From assembly GCA_964475755.1 (NCBI GenBank), contig CAYYXR010000005.1, forward strand, positions 1 through 64,000: a stretch of DNA of 64,000 nt. Reading direction: 5' to 3'. The notes under the pieces were generated by a model. That model had not been told where the DNA came from. It searched no databases and saw only the letters and a program-made list of their open reading frames with translations. Source of the DNA: UBA11612 sp964475755 (lineage in GTDB: Bacteria > Pseudomonadota > Alphaproteobacteria > Rhodospirillales > Rhodospirillaceae). This document shows positions 8,309 to 15,745 of this stretch, in pieces. Within the stretch, counting starts at the first letter, position 1, and each line of letters opens with the position of its first letter. Made by a program: the position numbers and the translations under genes.

Positions 8309-9094
8309 ATGACTGCACCGGCACCGCCGCCACGCCCCGAGGGTCACGGGCTTCTCAAAGGCAAAACCGTTCTCATTACGGCCGCCGCCGGTACGGGCAT
8401 TGGCTTTTCCGTGGCCGAGCGCGCGGTCGATGAAGGCGCGCGGGTGATGATCAGCGATATCCATGAAGGGCGCCTCGCTGCCGCCGCCGAGAAGCTAGCG
8501 GCGAAAACGGGGCAGGCCATTCCCACGCAATTATGCAACGTCGCAAAAGAAGACGAAGTGCAGGGCCTCGTCGATGCGGCTGTCAAAAATCTCGGTCACG
8601 TCGACGTGCTGGTCAATAATGCCGGGCTTGGCGGCACGGCAGACGTGGTCGATATGACCGACGATCAATGGTATGCGGTGATGGAAATTTCACTCACCGG
8701 CACATTTCGTATGATGCGCGCCATGTTGAAACACATGCTTGCGCGCAAATCCGGCGTGATCGTCAATAACGCGTCGGTTCTGGGTTGGCGTGCGCAAAAG
8801 GGCCAGGCGCATTATGCCGCGTCAAAGGCCGGCGTGATGGCGCTCACACGTTGCGCCGCCATGGAGGCCGCGCCATCAGGCGTGCGCATCAATGCGGTGG
8901 CGCCGAGCCTTGCCATGCACGAGTTTCTCAATAGAGTGACCTCCGACGAATTGCTCCAGGAACTGACCGCACGCGAAGCATTTGGGCGCGCCGCCGAAAC
9001 CTGGGAAATCGCCAACGTGATAGCGTTTCTAGCCAGCGATTATTCGTCGTACATGACCGGTGAAATCGTCTCCGTTTCAAGTCAAAGGGCCTGA
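8309..9094 (+). CDS. SDR oxidoreductase, IpdF-like
   Basis: 261 residues. The glycine motif is TAAAGTGIG (24-32), an unusual variant of TGxxxGxG; NNAG is at 103-106, with Ser156, Tyr169 and Lys173 as the catalytic set. The stretches ASVLGWRAQKGQAHYAASK and FLASDYSSYMTGE resemble, from memory, the SDR named IpdF, which acts on the 5-hydroxyl of the hydrindane propionate left after loss of steroid rings A and B. That assignment fits the FadA6-like thiolase and paired dehydrogenases upstream but is not proven by sequence alone. Another ring-alcohol dehydrogenase or 3-oxoacyl reductase is the alternative. Confidence 0.8.
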   Translation: MTAPAPPPRPEGHGLLKGKTVLITAAAGTGIGFSVAERAVDEGARVMISDIHEGRLAAAAEKLAAKTGQAIPTQLCNVAKEDEVQGLVDAAVKNLGHVDVLVNNAGLGGTADVVDMTDDQWYAVMEISLTGTFRMMRAMLKHMLARKSGVIVNNASVLGWRAQKGQAHYAASKAGVMALTRCAAMEAAPSGVRINAVAPSLAMHEFLNRVTSDELLQELTAREAFGRAAETWEIANVIAFLASDYSSYMTGEIVSVSSQRA

Positions 9095-9097
9095 GGG

Positions 9098-9574
9098 ATG
9101 TCTGAGCGCCAACCGCCCAAAGTTTTTAAGAGCCCGCGCGATTTGTTGGGCGCGGAGGGCACCAAATTGGGCCCCACCGAATGGGTCGAGATCACCCAGG
9201 AACGGATCAATCTGTTTGCCGATGCGACCGACGATCATCAGTGGATTCACGTGGACCCCGAACGCTCGGCAAAGGGACCGTTCGGCGCAACCATTGCTCA
9301 TGGCTTTTTAACGCTTTCACTCGCCGCGCGTTTTTTACCGCAGCTCTTGGACGTGCAGGGTATGGCGCATGGCCTGAACTACGGGTGTGACAAAGTCAGG
9401 TTCACCAACCCCGTCAAGTGCGGCGCTCGCATTCGCGGAGTGGGAGAGATCATGAAGGTCGAAGAGGTCAAAGGTGGTTTCCAGGCCACGATCAGGGTGA
9501 CCATCGAAATTGAGGGTGAGGAACGCCCCGCCTGTATCGCCGACAAAATCGCCCGCTATTATCCCGAGCAATGA
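9098..9574 (+). CDS. MaoC-family (R)-specific enoyl-CoA hydratase
   Basis: 158 residues, a single hot-dog fold. The hydratase 2 signature runs FADATDDHQWIHVDP with the catalytic Asp and His, followed by GATIAHGFLTLSL. These enzymes add water to 2-enoyl-CoA to give (R)-3-hydroxyacyl-CoA in the cytoplasm. ATG follows the preceding TGA by three bases and its own stop overlaps the next start (ATGA), so it is translationally linked to both neighbours. A hydratase between two dehydrogenase steps completes a beta-oxidation cycle within this operon. Confidence 0.87.
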   Translation: MSERQPPKVFKSPRDLLGAEGTKLGPTEWVEITQERINLFADATDDHQWIHVDPERSAKGPFGATIAHGFLTLSLAARFLPQLLDVQGMAHGLNYGCDKVRFTNPVKCGARIRGVGEIMKVEEVKGGFQATIRVTIEIEGEERPACIADKIARYYPEQ

Positions 9575-10353
9575 GCATGTCGAACGCGCAATTCAATTTC
9601 GAAGGATCTGTCGTCGCCGTCACGGGCGGCGCGGAGGGGATTGGCGCGGCCATCACCGAAGCTTTCCTGGCTGCGGGCGCGACCGTGATTGTCTGTGCGC
9701 GGAACGAACCGAAATCGGTACCGTCTGTGAACGGAAACAGCGCCAAGTTTGGAATTTGTGACGTTCGAAAAGCGGAAACCGTCGCCGCATGGATCGAGGG
9801 CATTAAAGCCGAACACGGTCGATTGGATATTTTGGTCAATAACGCCGGCGGCGCGCCGGAATCTTCTGCGGCCGACGCTTCGCCGAGATTTTTCGATTCA
9901 ATCGTCGCGCTTAATCTTCTTGGCCCCATGTATTGCGCCCAGGCGGCAAACAAGATCATGCACTCACAGGAAACCGGCGGCGCCATCATCAATATCGCGA
10001 GTGTATCCGCCACGCGCGCTTCTCCAGGTACGGCTATGTATGGTGCGGCTAAAGCGGGCTTGGTGAATCTTACGCAGTCCTTGGCCGCAGAATGGGGCCC
10101 CAAAGTACGCGTCAACGCCATCATCACCGGGCTCATCGCTACGCCGAACGCCGAACAGCACTACGGTCCGCGCGGTTTGCAAAATATTGCCGACAAACTA
10201 CCCCTTAAGCGCATGGGTCAGCCCCAAGATATCGCCGAAGCGTGTTTGTTTTTGGCTTCTCCCAGTGCATCCTATGTGAGTGGAGCTCAACTCACCGTGC
10301 ATGGCGGCGGGGAGCCCGCGTTTATATTCACAATGGATAAACACAATGAATAG
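9571..10353 (+). CDS. SDR-family oxidoreductase
   Basis: 260 residues. Cofactor motif TGGAEGIG at 18-25, NNAGG at 90-94, catalytic Ser144, Tyr157 and Lys161 (YGAAK), and a usual SDR C-terminus (VSGAQLTVHGGG). The start ATG overlaps the stop of the hydratase gene and the 3' end overlaps the next start by eight bases. It would reduce or oxidise a hydroxyl or oxo group of an intermediate in this operon; the substrate cannot be read from sequence. This is the third SDR in the cluster, pointing to a polycyclic or multiply hydroxylated substrate rather than a plain fatty acid. Confidence 0.82.
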   Translation: MSMSNAQFNFEGSVVAVTGGAEGIGAAITEAFLAAGATVIVCARNEPKSVPSVNGNSAKFGICDVRKAETVAAWIEGIKAEHGRLDILVNNAGGAPESSAADASPRFFDSIVALNLLGPMYCAQAANKIMHSQETGGAIINIASVSATRASPGTAMYGAAKAGLVNLTQSLAAEWGPKVRVNAIITGLIATPNAEQHYGPRGLQNIADKLPLKRMGQPQDIAEACLFLASPSASYVSGAQLTVHGGGEPAFIFTMDKHNE

Positions 10354-11026
10354 ACTCACGCTCGTCGGCGCTTTTGGTTCAATTGTGCTGCTAATCGGGT
10401 TTCCCGCACTCAGCGCGGATGGTAGCCAAGTATCATCCCAAGAATTCTTGATGATTGAACTTGAAAAGGCGGCTGAAACTGCTGCGGCGGGCAAAGTGCA
10501 GGATTTGCTCTTCGATCCAGGTACGCCTGTGCTTGGCAATGAAGATGGCGACGTAAGTATTGTCGAATTTTTCGATTATCAGTGCCCGTACTGTAAAGCT
10601 GCAGAGCCGCGCTTGCGGGCCTTGGTCGAAAGTGATGGAAACATCCGGCACGTCATTAAGGATTTTCCCATCCTCGGTCCCGTGTCCGTTGTTGCCGCCC
10701 GAGCGGCTCTCGCATCACAAATGCAAGGAAAGCACCAAGCCTTTCACAATGCGTTGATGGACCATCGCGGTCGCCTGACCGAAAGTATTATTTTCCGCAC
10801 GGCGGAATCCGTCGGTCTTGATGTTGCGCGGCTGCGCAAAGACATGGACGCGCCCGAAGTGGCCAATCAAATCATCGAGAATTTCAACCTCGCGCGTTCG
10901 CTCAAAGTATCGGTTACGCCCGGATATTTCGTTGATACCCGCATTCTGTCCGGCGCGTCCGTCCTCACGAACACGTCTCAGATTGATTTTGGGGAAGAAG
11001 TCGCCGCCGCGCGGGCGGCGAATTAG
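10346..11026 (+). CDS. DsbA-family thiol:disulfide protein, exported
   Basis: 226 residues from ATG 10346, which overlaps the SDR stop; the longer reading from 10280 is inside the SDR gene. A signal peptide is clear (MNRLTLVGAFGSIVLLIG, cleavage near LSA-DG). The thioredoxin active site is CPYC (Cys80, Cys83) in FFDYQCPYCK, and the cis-proline region is VTPGYFVD. It would act as a periplasmic disulfide oxidase or isomerase. The family (Com1/BdbD-like) is well defined but its presence at the end of a CoA-ester catabolic operon is unexplained; it may simply be co-transcribed. Confidence 0.83.
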   Translation: MNRLTLVGAFGSIVLLIGFPALSADGSQVSSQEFLMIELEKAAETAAAGKVQDLLFDPGTPVLGNEDGDVSIVEFFDYQCPYCKAAEPRLRALVESDGNIRHVIKDFPILGPVSVVAARAALASQMQGKHQAFHNALMDHRGRLTESIIFRTAESVGLDVARLRKDMDAPEVANQIIENFNLARSLKVSVTPGYFVDTRILSGASVLTNTSQIDFGEEVAAARAAN

Positions 11027-11035
11027 GCCGGCGAC

Positions 11036-12250
11036 CTAATCCATTGAAAGCATGAGATTGCGGACAATGGGATAAATACTCGTTTCCCATTTGCGTCCGC
11101 TGAACACCCCATAGTGGCCGACCCCGGCCTCCAGGTGATGGCGTTTCAGGTGAGGGCGAAGACCGGTGCACAAATCGTGGGCCGCCACGGTTTGGCCCGG
11201 TGCGCAGATGTCGTCCTTCTCGCCTTCAACCGTAAGCAGAGCCGTGCGTTTAATGGCACCTGGGTTCACGACGCGGCCTTTGTAGGTCAATTCTCCCTTT
11301 GCCAACTGCGCTTCCTGGAAAACCTTTTGTACGGTTTCCAGATAAAACTCCGCGGGCAGGTCCAGCACGGCGAAGTATTCGTCGTAGAACAGTTTCAGCG
11401 CGTTCGCTTTTTCTTCGTCGCCATTTGCCAGATGCAAGTACATATCCATATGCGCGCGCTGGTGGCGTTCATGGTTCATGGCCATAAAGGCTGTAAGTTG
11501 CAGAAATCCCGGATACACCTTTCGGCCCGCGCCCTTTAGCTGTGGTGGCACGCACGAAATCAGTGTTTGCTCGAACCACTCGATGGGCTTGCTGGTGGCG
11601 AGCTTATTGACCTCTGTCGGATTGACCCGGGTATCAATGGGGCCGGCCATCAATGTCATGCTCAAGGGCGTTGCCGGGTTCTTGTCTTCCGACATCACGG
11701 CGACGGCGGCGAGCACCGGCACGCAGGGTTGGCATACGGCCATCACGTGTGCGCCGGGTCCCAGGTCTTCCATGAACTGGATGGTGAGTTCGACGAATTC
11801 GTCGAATCCGAAATGTCCATCTTCCGGGGGAACGTCGCGGGCGTTATGCCAGTCGGTCACATAGACGTCGTGATCGGGCAGGAGGGTTTTCGCGGTATTG
11901 CGCAGCAGAGTTGAAAAGTGTCCCGAAAGCGGCGCGACCAGGAGAACTTCCGGCTGAGGAATATCCGTGTCTTTTTTGAAGTGCAGCAGCGTGCAGAACG
12001 GGGTGACGCGAATGGGGACTTCAGTGACGGCGGCGGTGTCGTTTCCGAGGCGGACCTCGCTGATCCCGAAATCCGGCCGAGTGTGGGTCAGCCGGGCCCG
12101 GCCCATCATTTCCCAGGTCGCCCGAAGGTGCGATAGTGCCGGGAGCCCGGATTTCTCCATGAGGGGGCCCAGCATTGTGTGCACTGCACGCGCCATACGC
12201 CGGACGGGGCCGATGAGGTCTGACTGCAGTTGGTACGTGAAATAAAGCAT
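11036..12250 (-). CDS. phaZ: Intracellular polyhydroxyalkanoate depolymerase
   Basis: 404 residues from ATG 12250. A longer reading to 12382 is open, but family members begin with the MLY segment chosen here, and the extra 44 residues would run up to the divergent gene. The alpha/beta-hydrolase core has VAPLSGHFSTLLR and the cysteine nucleophile region AVCQPCVPVL (Cys173 and Cys176; the first, followed by Q-P, fits the lipase-box-like position), and the C-terminal GHYGVFSGRKW carries the catalytic His. It hydrolyses stored PHB granules to 3-hydroxybutyrate. The nearby 3-hydroxybutyrate dehydrogenase at 13042 takes the product onward, which supports the role. Confidence 0.9.
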   Translation of the reverse strand: MLYFTYQLQSDLIGPVRRMARAVHTMLGPLMEKSGLPALSHLRATWEMMGRARLTHTRPDFGISEVRLGNDTAAVTEVPIRVTPFCTLLHFKKDTDIPQPEVLLVAPLSGHFSTLLRNTAKTLLPDHDVYVTDWHNARDVPPEDGHFGFDEFVELTIQFMEDLGPGAHVMAVCQPCVPVLAAVAVMSEDKNPATPLSMTLMAGPIDTRVNPTEVNKLATSKPIEWFEQTLISCVPPQLKGAGRKVYPGFLQLTAFMAMNHERHQRAHMDMYLHLANGDEEKANALKLFYDEYFAVLDLPAEFYLETVQKVFQEAQLAKGELTYKGRVVNPGAIKRTALLTVEGEKDDICAPGQTVAAHDLCTGLRPHLKRHHLEAGVGHYGVFSGRKWETSIYPIVRNLMLSMD

Positions 12251-12385
12251 ACTGAGGCTTTCGGGCGGTCGAATCGCTTTCAGAAAGGGTAGTGCAATTT
12301 TTGCTGCAATGCGAGATGATCCTTTAGTATAGAGGGGAGAAAGGTGGTCTCCAAGAACCACTGAGTTATCCCCAGGGAGCACGCT

Positions 12386-13039
12386 ATGCCGTCGGCAATA
12401 TTAACGATTTCAAGCAGGAACTACTCCTCCTGGTCTCTGCGTGGGTGGCTTCTATGCAGAATGGCGGGCCCGAAATTCAAAGAAAAAGTCATGCCCATCG
12501 ACGACCCGGATACCCGGGCCGAGCTCTTGTTGCTGTCTCCGTCGTTGCTCGTTCCAAGGCTGGAGCACGACGGTGCCAATGTTTGGGACACGTTGGCGAT
12601 TGCCGAATACCTCGCCGAAGTGTTTCCGGACTCCGGGTTGCTGCCAACGGACCGTAAAACCCGGGCGCATTGCAGGTCTGTGTCGGGCGAAATGCATTCA
12701 GGGTTTTTCAATCTGCGCTCCGCACTTCCCATGAATATCAAAGCGCACTATCCAGGTTTTAAAGTGTGGTCCGGCGCCAAACCCGACATCGCCCGCGTGA
12801 CGGCCATTTGGCAGGAGTGTTTGTCCCAATACGGCGGCCCGGGTTTGTTCGGCGAACTCAGCATGGCCGATGCCATGTATGCGCCGGTGTGCACGCGGTT
12901 TCTGACCTATGATGTCGCTCTCGACAAGGATTGCGCCGACTATTGCAAAACCATCATGAGCTGGCCGGATATGGCTGAATGGGTCGAGGCGGCCAAGGAA
13001 GAGCCCGAAGAGCTTGAAGAAGTGGACGCGGAGTTCTGA
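12386..13039 (+). CDS. Glutathione S-transferase family protein
   Basis: 217 residues. N-terminal thioredoxin-like domain with TISSRNYSSWSLRGWLL, where serines near the N-terminus replace the catalytic Tyr, and the cis-Pro-containing LVPRLEHDG, followed by DTLAIAEYLAE; the C-terminal helical domain includes LSMADAMYAPVCTRF. The form resembles the YfcF-like or beta/zeta-like bacterial GSTs. It is two bases upstream of the 3-hydroxybutyrate dehydrogenase and divergent from phaZ. The acidic tail (EEPEELEEVDAEF) is notable. A role in PHB metabolism is not implied by its family. Confidence 0.85.
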   Translation: MPSAILTISSRNYSSWSLRGWLLCRMAGPKFKEKVMPIDDPDTRAELLLLSPSLLVPRLEHDGANVWDTLAIAEYLAEVFPDSGLLPTDRKTRAHCRSVSGEMHSGFFNLRSALPMNIKAHYPGFKVWSGAKPDIARVTAIWQECLSQYGGPGLFGELSMADAMYAPVCTRFLTYDVALDKDCADYCKTIMSWPDMAEWVEAAKEEPEELEEVDAEF

Positions 13040-13041
13040 TC

Positions 13042-13824
13042 ATGAACGTGCAGGACAAAGTCGCCGTGGTGACGGGCGCGGCCCGCGGGATCGGTAAGGA
13101 AATCGCACACACGCTTTTGCAGGCGGGTGCCAAGGTTGCCATTGCCGATCTTAATCTCGCCGATGCCGAAGCGACGGCAAAAGAATTCGACGCCACCGGT
13201 GACCGCGCCATGGGCGTTGCCATGGATGTTGCCGATGAGGCGCAAGTGGACGGCGGCATAGACGCTATCGCAAAAAAGCTGGGCGGCATTGATATTCTGG
13301 TCAGCAACGCCGGCATACAAATCATCTCACCGATGGAAGACTTCGACTACGCGGCGTGGAAAAAGCTTCTCGCCATTCACCTGGATGGCGCCTTCCTGAC
13401 ATCCCGCGCCGCGCTACGCCATATGTACAAACAGGGCCGGGGCGGCAGTATCATCCTCATGGGCTCTGTACACTCCAAGGAGGCCTCGGTGCTAAAGGCG
13501 CCGTACGTCACGGCCAAGCACGGTTTGATCGGTCTTGCGAAAGTCATTGCCAAGGAAGGCGCAGCGCACGGCGTGCGCGCCAATGTGGTATGTCCCGGAT
13601 TTGTACGCACTCCCCTGGTGGACAAACAAATTCCCGAACAGGCCGAAGCGCTGGGCATCAGCGAAGAGGACGTCATTAAAAACGTGATGCTCAAGAACAC
13701 CGTGGATGGGGAGTTCACCACGGTCGAGGACGTCGCCCAGGCTGTGCTGTTCTTCGCCGGCTTTGGCTCCAATGCGCTGACGGGGCAGTCTCTCGTCGTC
13801 AGTCACGGTTGGTTTATGCAATAG
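13042..13824 (+). CDS. bdhA: 3-hydroxybutyrate dehydrogenase
   Basis: 260 residues of SDR type. TGAARGIG at 11-18, catalytic Ser142, Tyr155 and Lys159. The sequences GSVHSKEASVLKAPYVTAKH and CPGFVRTPLVDKQI are characteristic of D-3-hydroxybutyrate dehydrogenases and are not shared by general SDRs. The enzyme oxidises 3-hydroxybutyrate to acetoacetate with NAD. Its start follows the GST stop by two bases, so the pair is co-transcribed, and the divergent phaZ supplies its substrate. Confidence 0.92.
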   Translation: MNVQDKVAVVTGAARGIGKEIAHTLLQAGAKVAIADLNLADAEATAKEFDATGDRAMGVAMDVADEAQVDGGIDAIAKKLGGIDILVSNAGIQIISPMEDFDYAAWKKLLAIHLDGAFLTSRAALRHMYKQGRGGSIILMGSVHSKEASVLKAPYVTAKHGLIGLAKVIAKEGAAHGVRANVVCPGFVRTPLVDKQIPEQAEALGISEEDVIKNVMLKNTVDGEFTTVEDVAQAVLFFAGFGSNALTGQSLVVSHGWFMQ

Positions 13825-13908
13825 CTGATTTTTGCGTCTGGGTGTGGCAATCCGGCTCTTTCCTTCCTACATCAATGAGTGATGTTAACTAGGTCGTGAG
13901 GAGAGTCT

Positions 13909-14961
13909 GTGGTTTTTGACCATCCTGAATTTCAAAACCATCAAAAGGTCGTGTTCTGTTCTGATTCAGAGAGCGGATTGCGGGCAATCATCGCCATTCA
14001 CAGCACGGTGTGTGGGCCAGCGCTTGGTGGTTGCAGAATGTGGCCCTATGAATCCGAAGATGCTGCTCTGGAAGACGTTCTGCGTCTGTCCAGAGGCATG
14101 AGCTATAAGAATGCGATGACCGGGCTTTCCCTTGGGGGCGGCAAGGCGGTCATCATCGGTGACGCCAAAACGCAAAAGACCAAACCGTTATTACGCGCGT
14201 TCGGCCGCGCGGTGAACGCCCTCGGTGGCATCTATTACACGGCTGAAGACGTCGGCATGTCGTCCCAGGACATGGACACCATCGCAACACAAACGCGTTA
14301 TGTGGTCGGACGTAAATCCGGCCTAGCGGCCAGCGGTGATCTATCCTTGTTTACCGCTATTGGGGTCTTTGCCGGTATTAAAGAGGCAGCTCGATATCGC
14401 CTCGGATCATCCGATCTAAACGGCAAGACGGTTGCGGTGCAAGGTCTTGGTCATGTCGGCTGGAAACTGTGTGAGCACCTTCACGAGGCTGGCGCGTCGC
14501 TTATTGTCTCCGACATAGACAAAAAGAAAACGGAAAAGGCAGTTCAGAAATTCAATGCGACGGCTGTGGATCCGGATAAGATTGTTTTCGCCGAGGCGGA
14601 TGTTTTGGCGCCGTGTGCGCTCGGCGCGGTATTCAATAGCGAAAACGTCAAAAATCTGAAAACCAAGGTCATCGCGGGATCGGCGAACAATCAATTGGAT
14701 GACGCTAAAGTGGGCGATATGCTCACTTCCCTCGGCATCCTTTATGCGCCCGACTATGTGATCAATGCTGGCGGTGTTATTAACGTCAGCGGCGAGATGC
14801 ACGGGGACTACGACGCCGAACAAAGCAAGCAACGCTGCGAAGCCATTGCGGATACGCTGCGCGATGTATTCGTAGCAGCGGAAAAATGGAAGATCGCGCC
14901 GTCTGCGGCGGCGGATAAGATTGCAGAAAGCAGGTTGCAGGCGCGCTGCAAGGACGAGTAA
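13909..14961 (+). CDS. Leu/Phe/Val/Glu-type amino-acid dehydrogenase
   Basis: 350 residues from GTG 13909, preceded by GAGGAGAG four bases upstream. The substrate domain shows GPALGGCRMWPY, the lysines Lys67 (MSYKNAM) and Lys79 (GGGKAV) used in substrate binding and catalysis, and the NAD domain has GLGHVG near 184. The length and the GGCR motif match leucine/phenylalanine/valine dehydrogenases, which are shorter than glutamate dehydrogenases. It would deaminate a branched or aromatic amino acid to the 2-oxo acid. It is a possible feeder for the E1 dehydrogenase at the window start, but the two are far apart. Confidence 0.87.
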   Translation: MVFDHPEFQNHQKVVFCSDSESGLRAIIAIHSTVCGPALGGCRMWPYESEDAALEDVLRLSRGMSYKNAMTGLSLGGGKAVIIGDAKTQKTKPLLRAFGRAVNALGGIYYTAEDVGMSSQDMDTIATQTRYVVGRKSGLAASGDLSLFTAIGVFAGIKEAARYRLGSSDLNGKTVAVQGLGHVGWKLCEHLHEAGASLIVSDIDKKKTEKAVQKFNATAVDPDKIVFAEADVLAPCALGAVFNSENVKNLKTKVIAGSANNQLDDAKVGDMLTSLGILYAPDYVINAGGVINVSGEMHGDYDAEQSKQRCEAIADTLRDVFVAAEKWKIAPSAAADKIAESRLQARCKDE

Positions 14962-14977
14962 GAGCGAGCGGGGGAAC

Positions 14978-15730
14978 ATGGGGGACACACTGGGTTGGCG
15001 CCGGCTTTACGGGGTGGTGACGCCGTCCACCAACACCGTCGTGCAGCCGGAATATGATGCTATGCGTCCCGAGGGCGTGACCAATCACATTTCGCGCATG
15101 CATATTCCCGATGATCCGGTAAAGTCCGATGCGGATTTCGACGAACTCATTCGCCGCATTGATGTGGCGCTTGAAGCCGCGGTGGACCGGGTCATGACCT
15201 GCCGCCCGCAGCATCTTATCTTGGGAATTTCCGCCGAAAGCATTTGGGGCGGAGGCAGTGCGCCCAGCCGCAAGATCGCCAAGCGCGTCGCCAAACGGGC
15301 GGGCGATATTCCGCTCACTCAAGCCGCCGAGGCCATTCCTGCTGCATTAAACGCCTTCGGTGTGAAGGGCCGTATTGGATTGATCACGCCCTACTTCCCC
15401 GTCGCTGCTGGACACCTGAAAGCATTTTTTGCCGAATTCGGTGTTGAAGTTGCGCATGACGTTTATCTGTCGTGCGAAAGCCTGGTGCGCATTGCGCATG
15501 TAACGAAAGAACGACTTGCCGAGGCCGTCCGCGAAGTGGACGGATCGGACGTGGAAGCGATTGTTCAGTTCGGCGCGAACTTGCCTATGGCGCAAGTTGC
15601 CGCAGAAGCCGAAAAAGAAATCGATAAGCCCGTGATCGCCGTCAACACGGCCACCTATTGGCATGCGCTTCGCACCGGCGGCATCAACGATGTGGGCACC
15701 GGCATGGGCCGCTTACTTGAAGAGTTTTAG
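14978..15730 (+). CDS. Asp/Glu racemase-superfamily protein lacking both active-site cysteines
   Basis: 250 residues from ATG 14978; GCGGGGGAA lies upstream, and the reading from 14921 overlaps the previous gene. The N-terminal YGVVTPSTNTVVQPEYDAMRP is the signature of maleate isomerase and arylmalonate decarboxylase relatives. In those enzymes two cysteines face the substrate. Here the first position reads GISAES (Ser85-Ala86) and the second reads QFGANLPM (Gly199-Ala200), so neither cysteine is present by my alignment. Cys166 (LSCESL) lies elsewhere in the fold. It may be a lyase or isomerase using other residues, or a binding protein. Transcribed with the amino-acid dehydrogenase, 16 bases apart. 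Confidence 0.78.
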   Translation: MGDTLGWRRLYGVVTPSTNTVVQPEYDAMRPEGVTNHISRMHIPDDPVKSDADFDELIRRIDVALEAAVDRVMTCRPQHLILGISAESIWGGGSAPSRKIAKRVAKRAGDIPLTQAAEAIPAALNAFGVKGRIGLITPYFPVAAGHLKAFFAEFGVEVAHDVYLSCESLVRIAHVTKERLAEAVREVDGSDVEAIVQFGANLPMAQVAAEAEKEIDKPVIAVNTATYWHALRTGGINDVGTGMGRLLEEF

Positions 15731-15745
15731 ATGCAAGCAGGCAGC

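Noticed and set aside
8309..9094. Naming the SDR ipdF outright
   Set aside because: The resemblance is from memory of short segments; without a database search a gene symbol would overstate the evidence.
12251..12382. 44-residue extension of the PHB depolymerase
   Set aside because: Family members start at the MLY segment chosen; the extension would occupy the promoter region shared with the GST gene.
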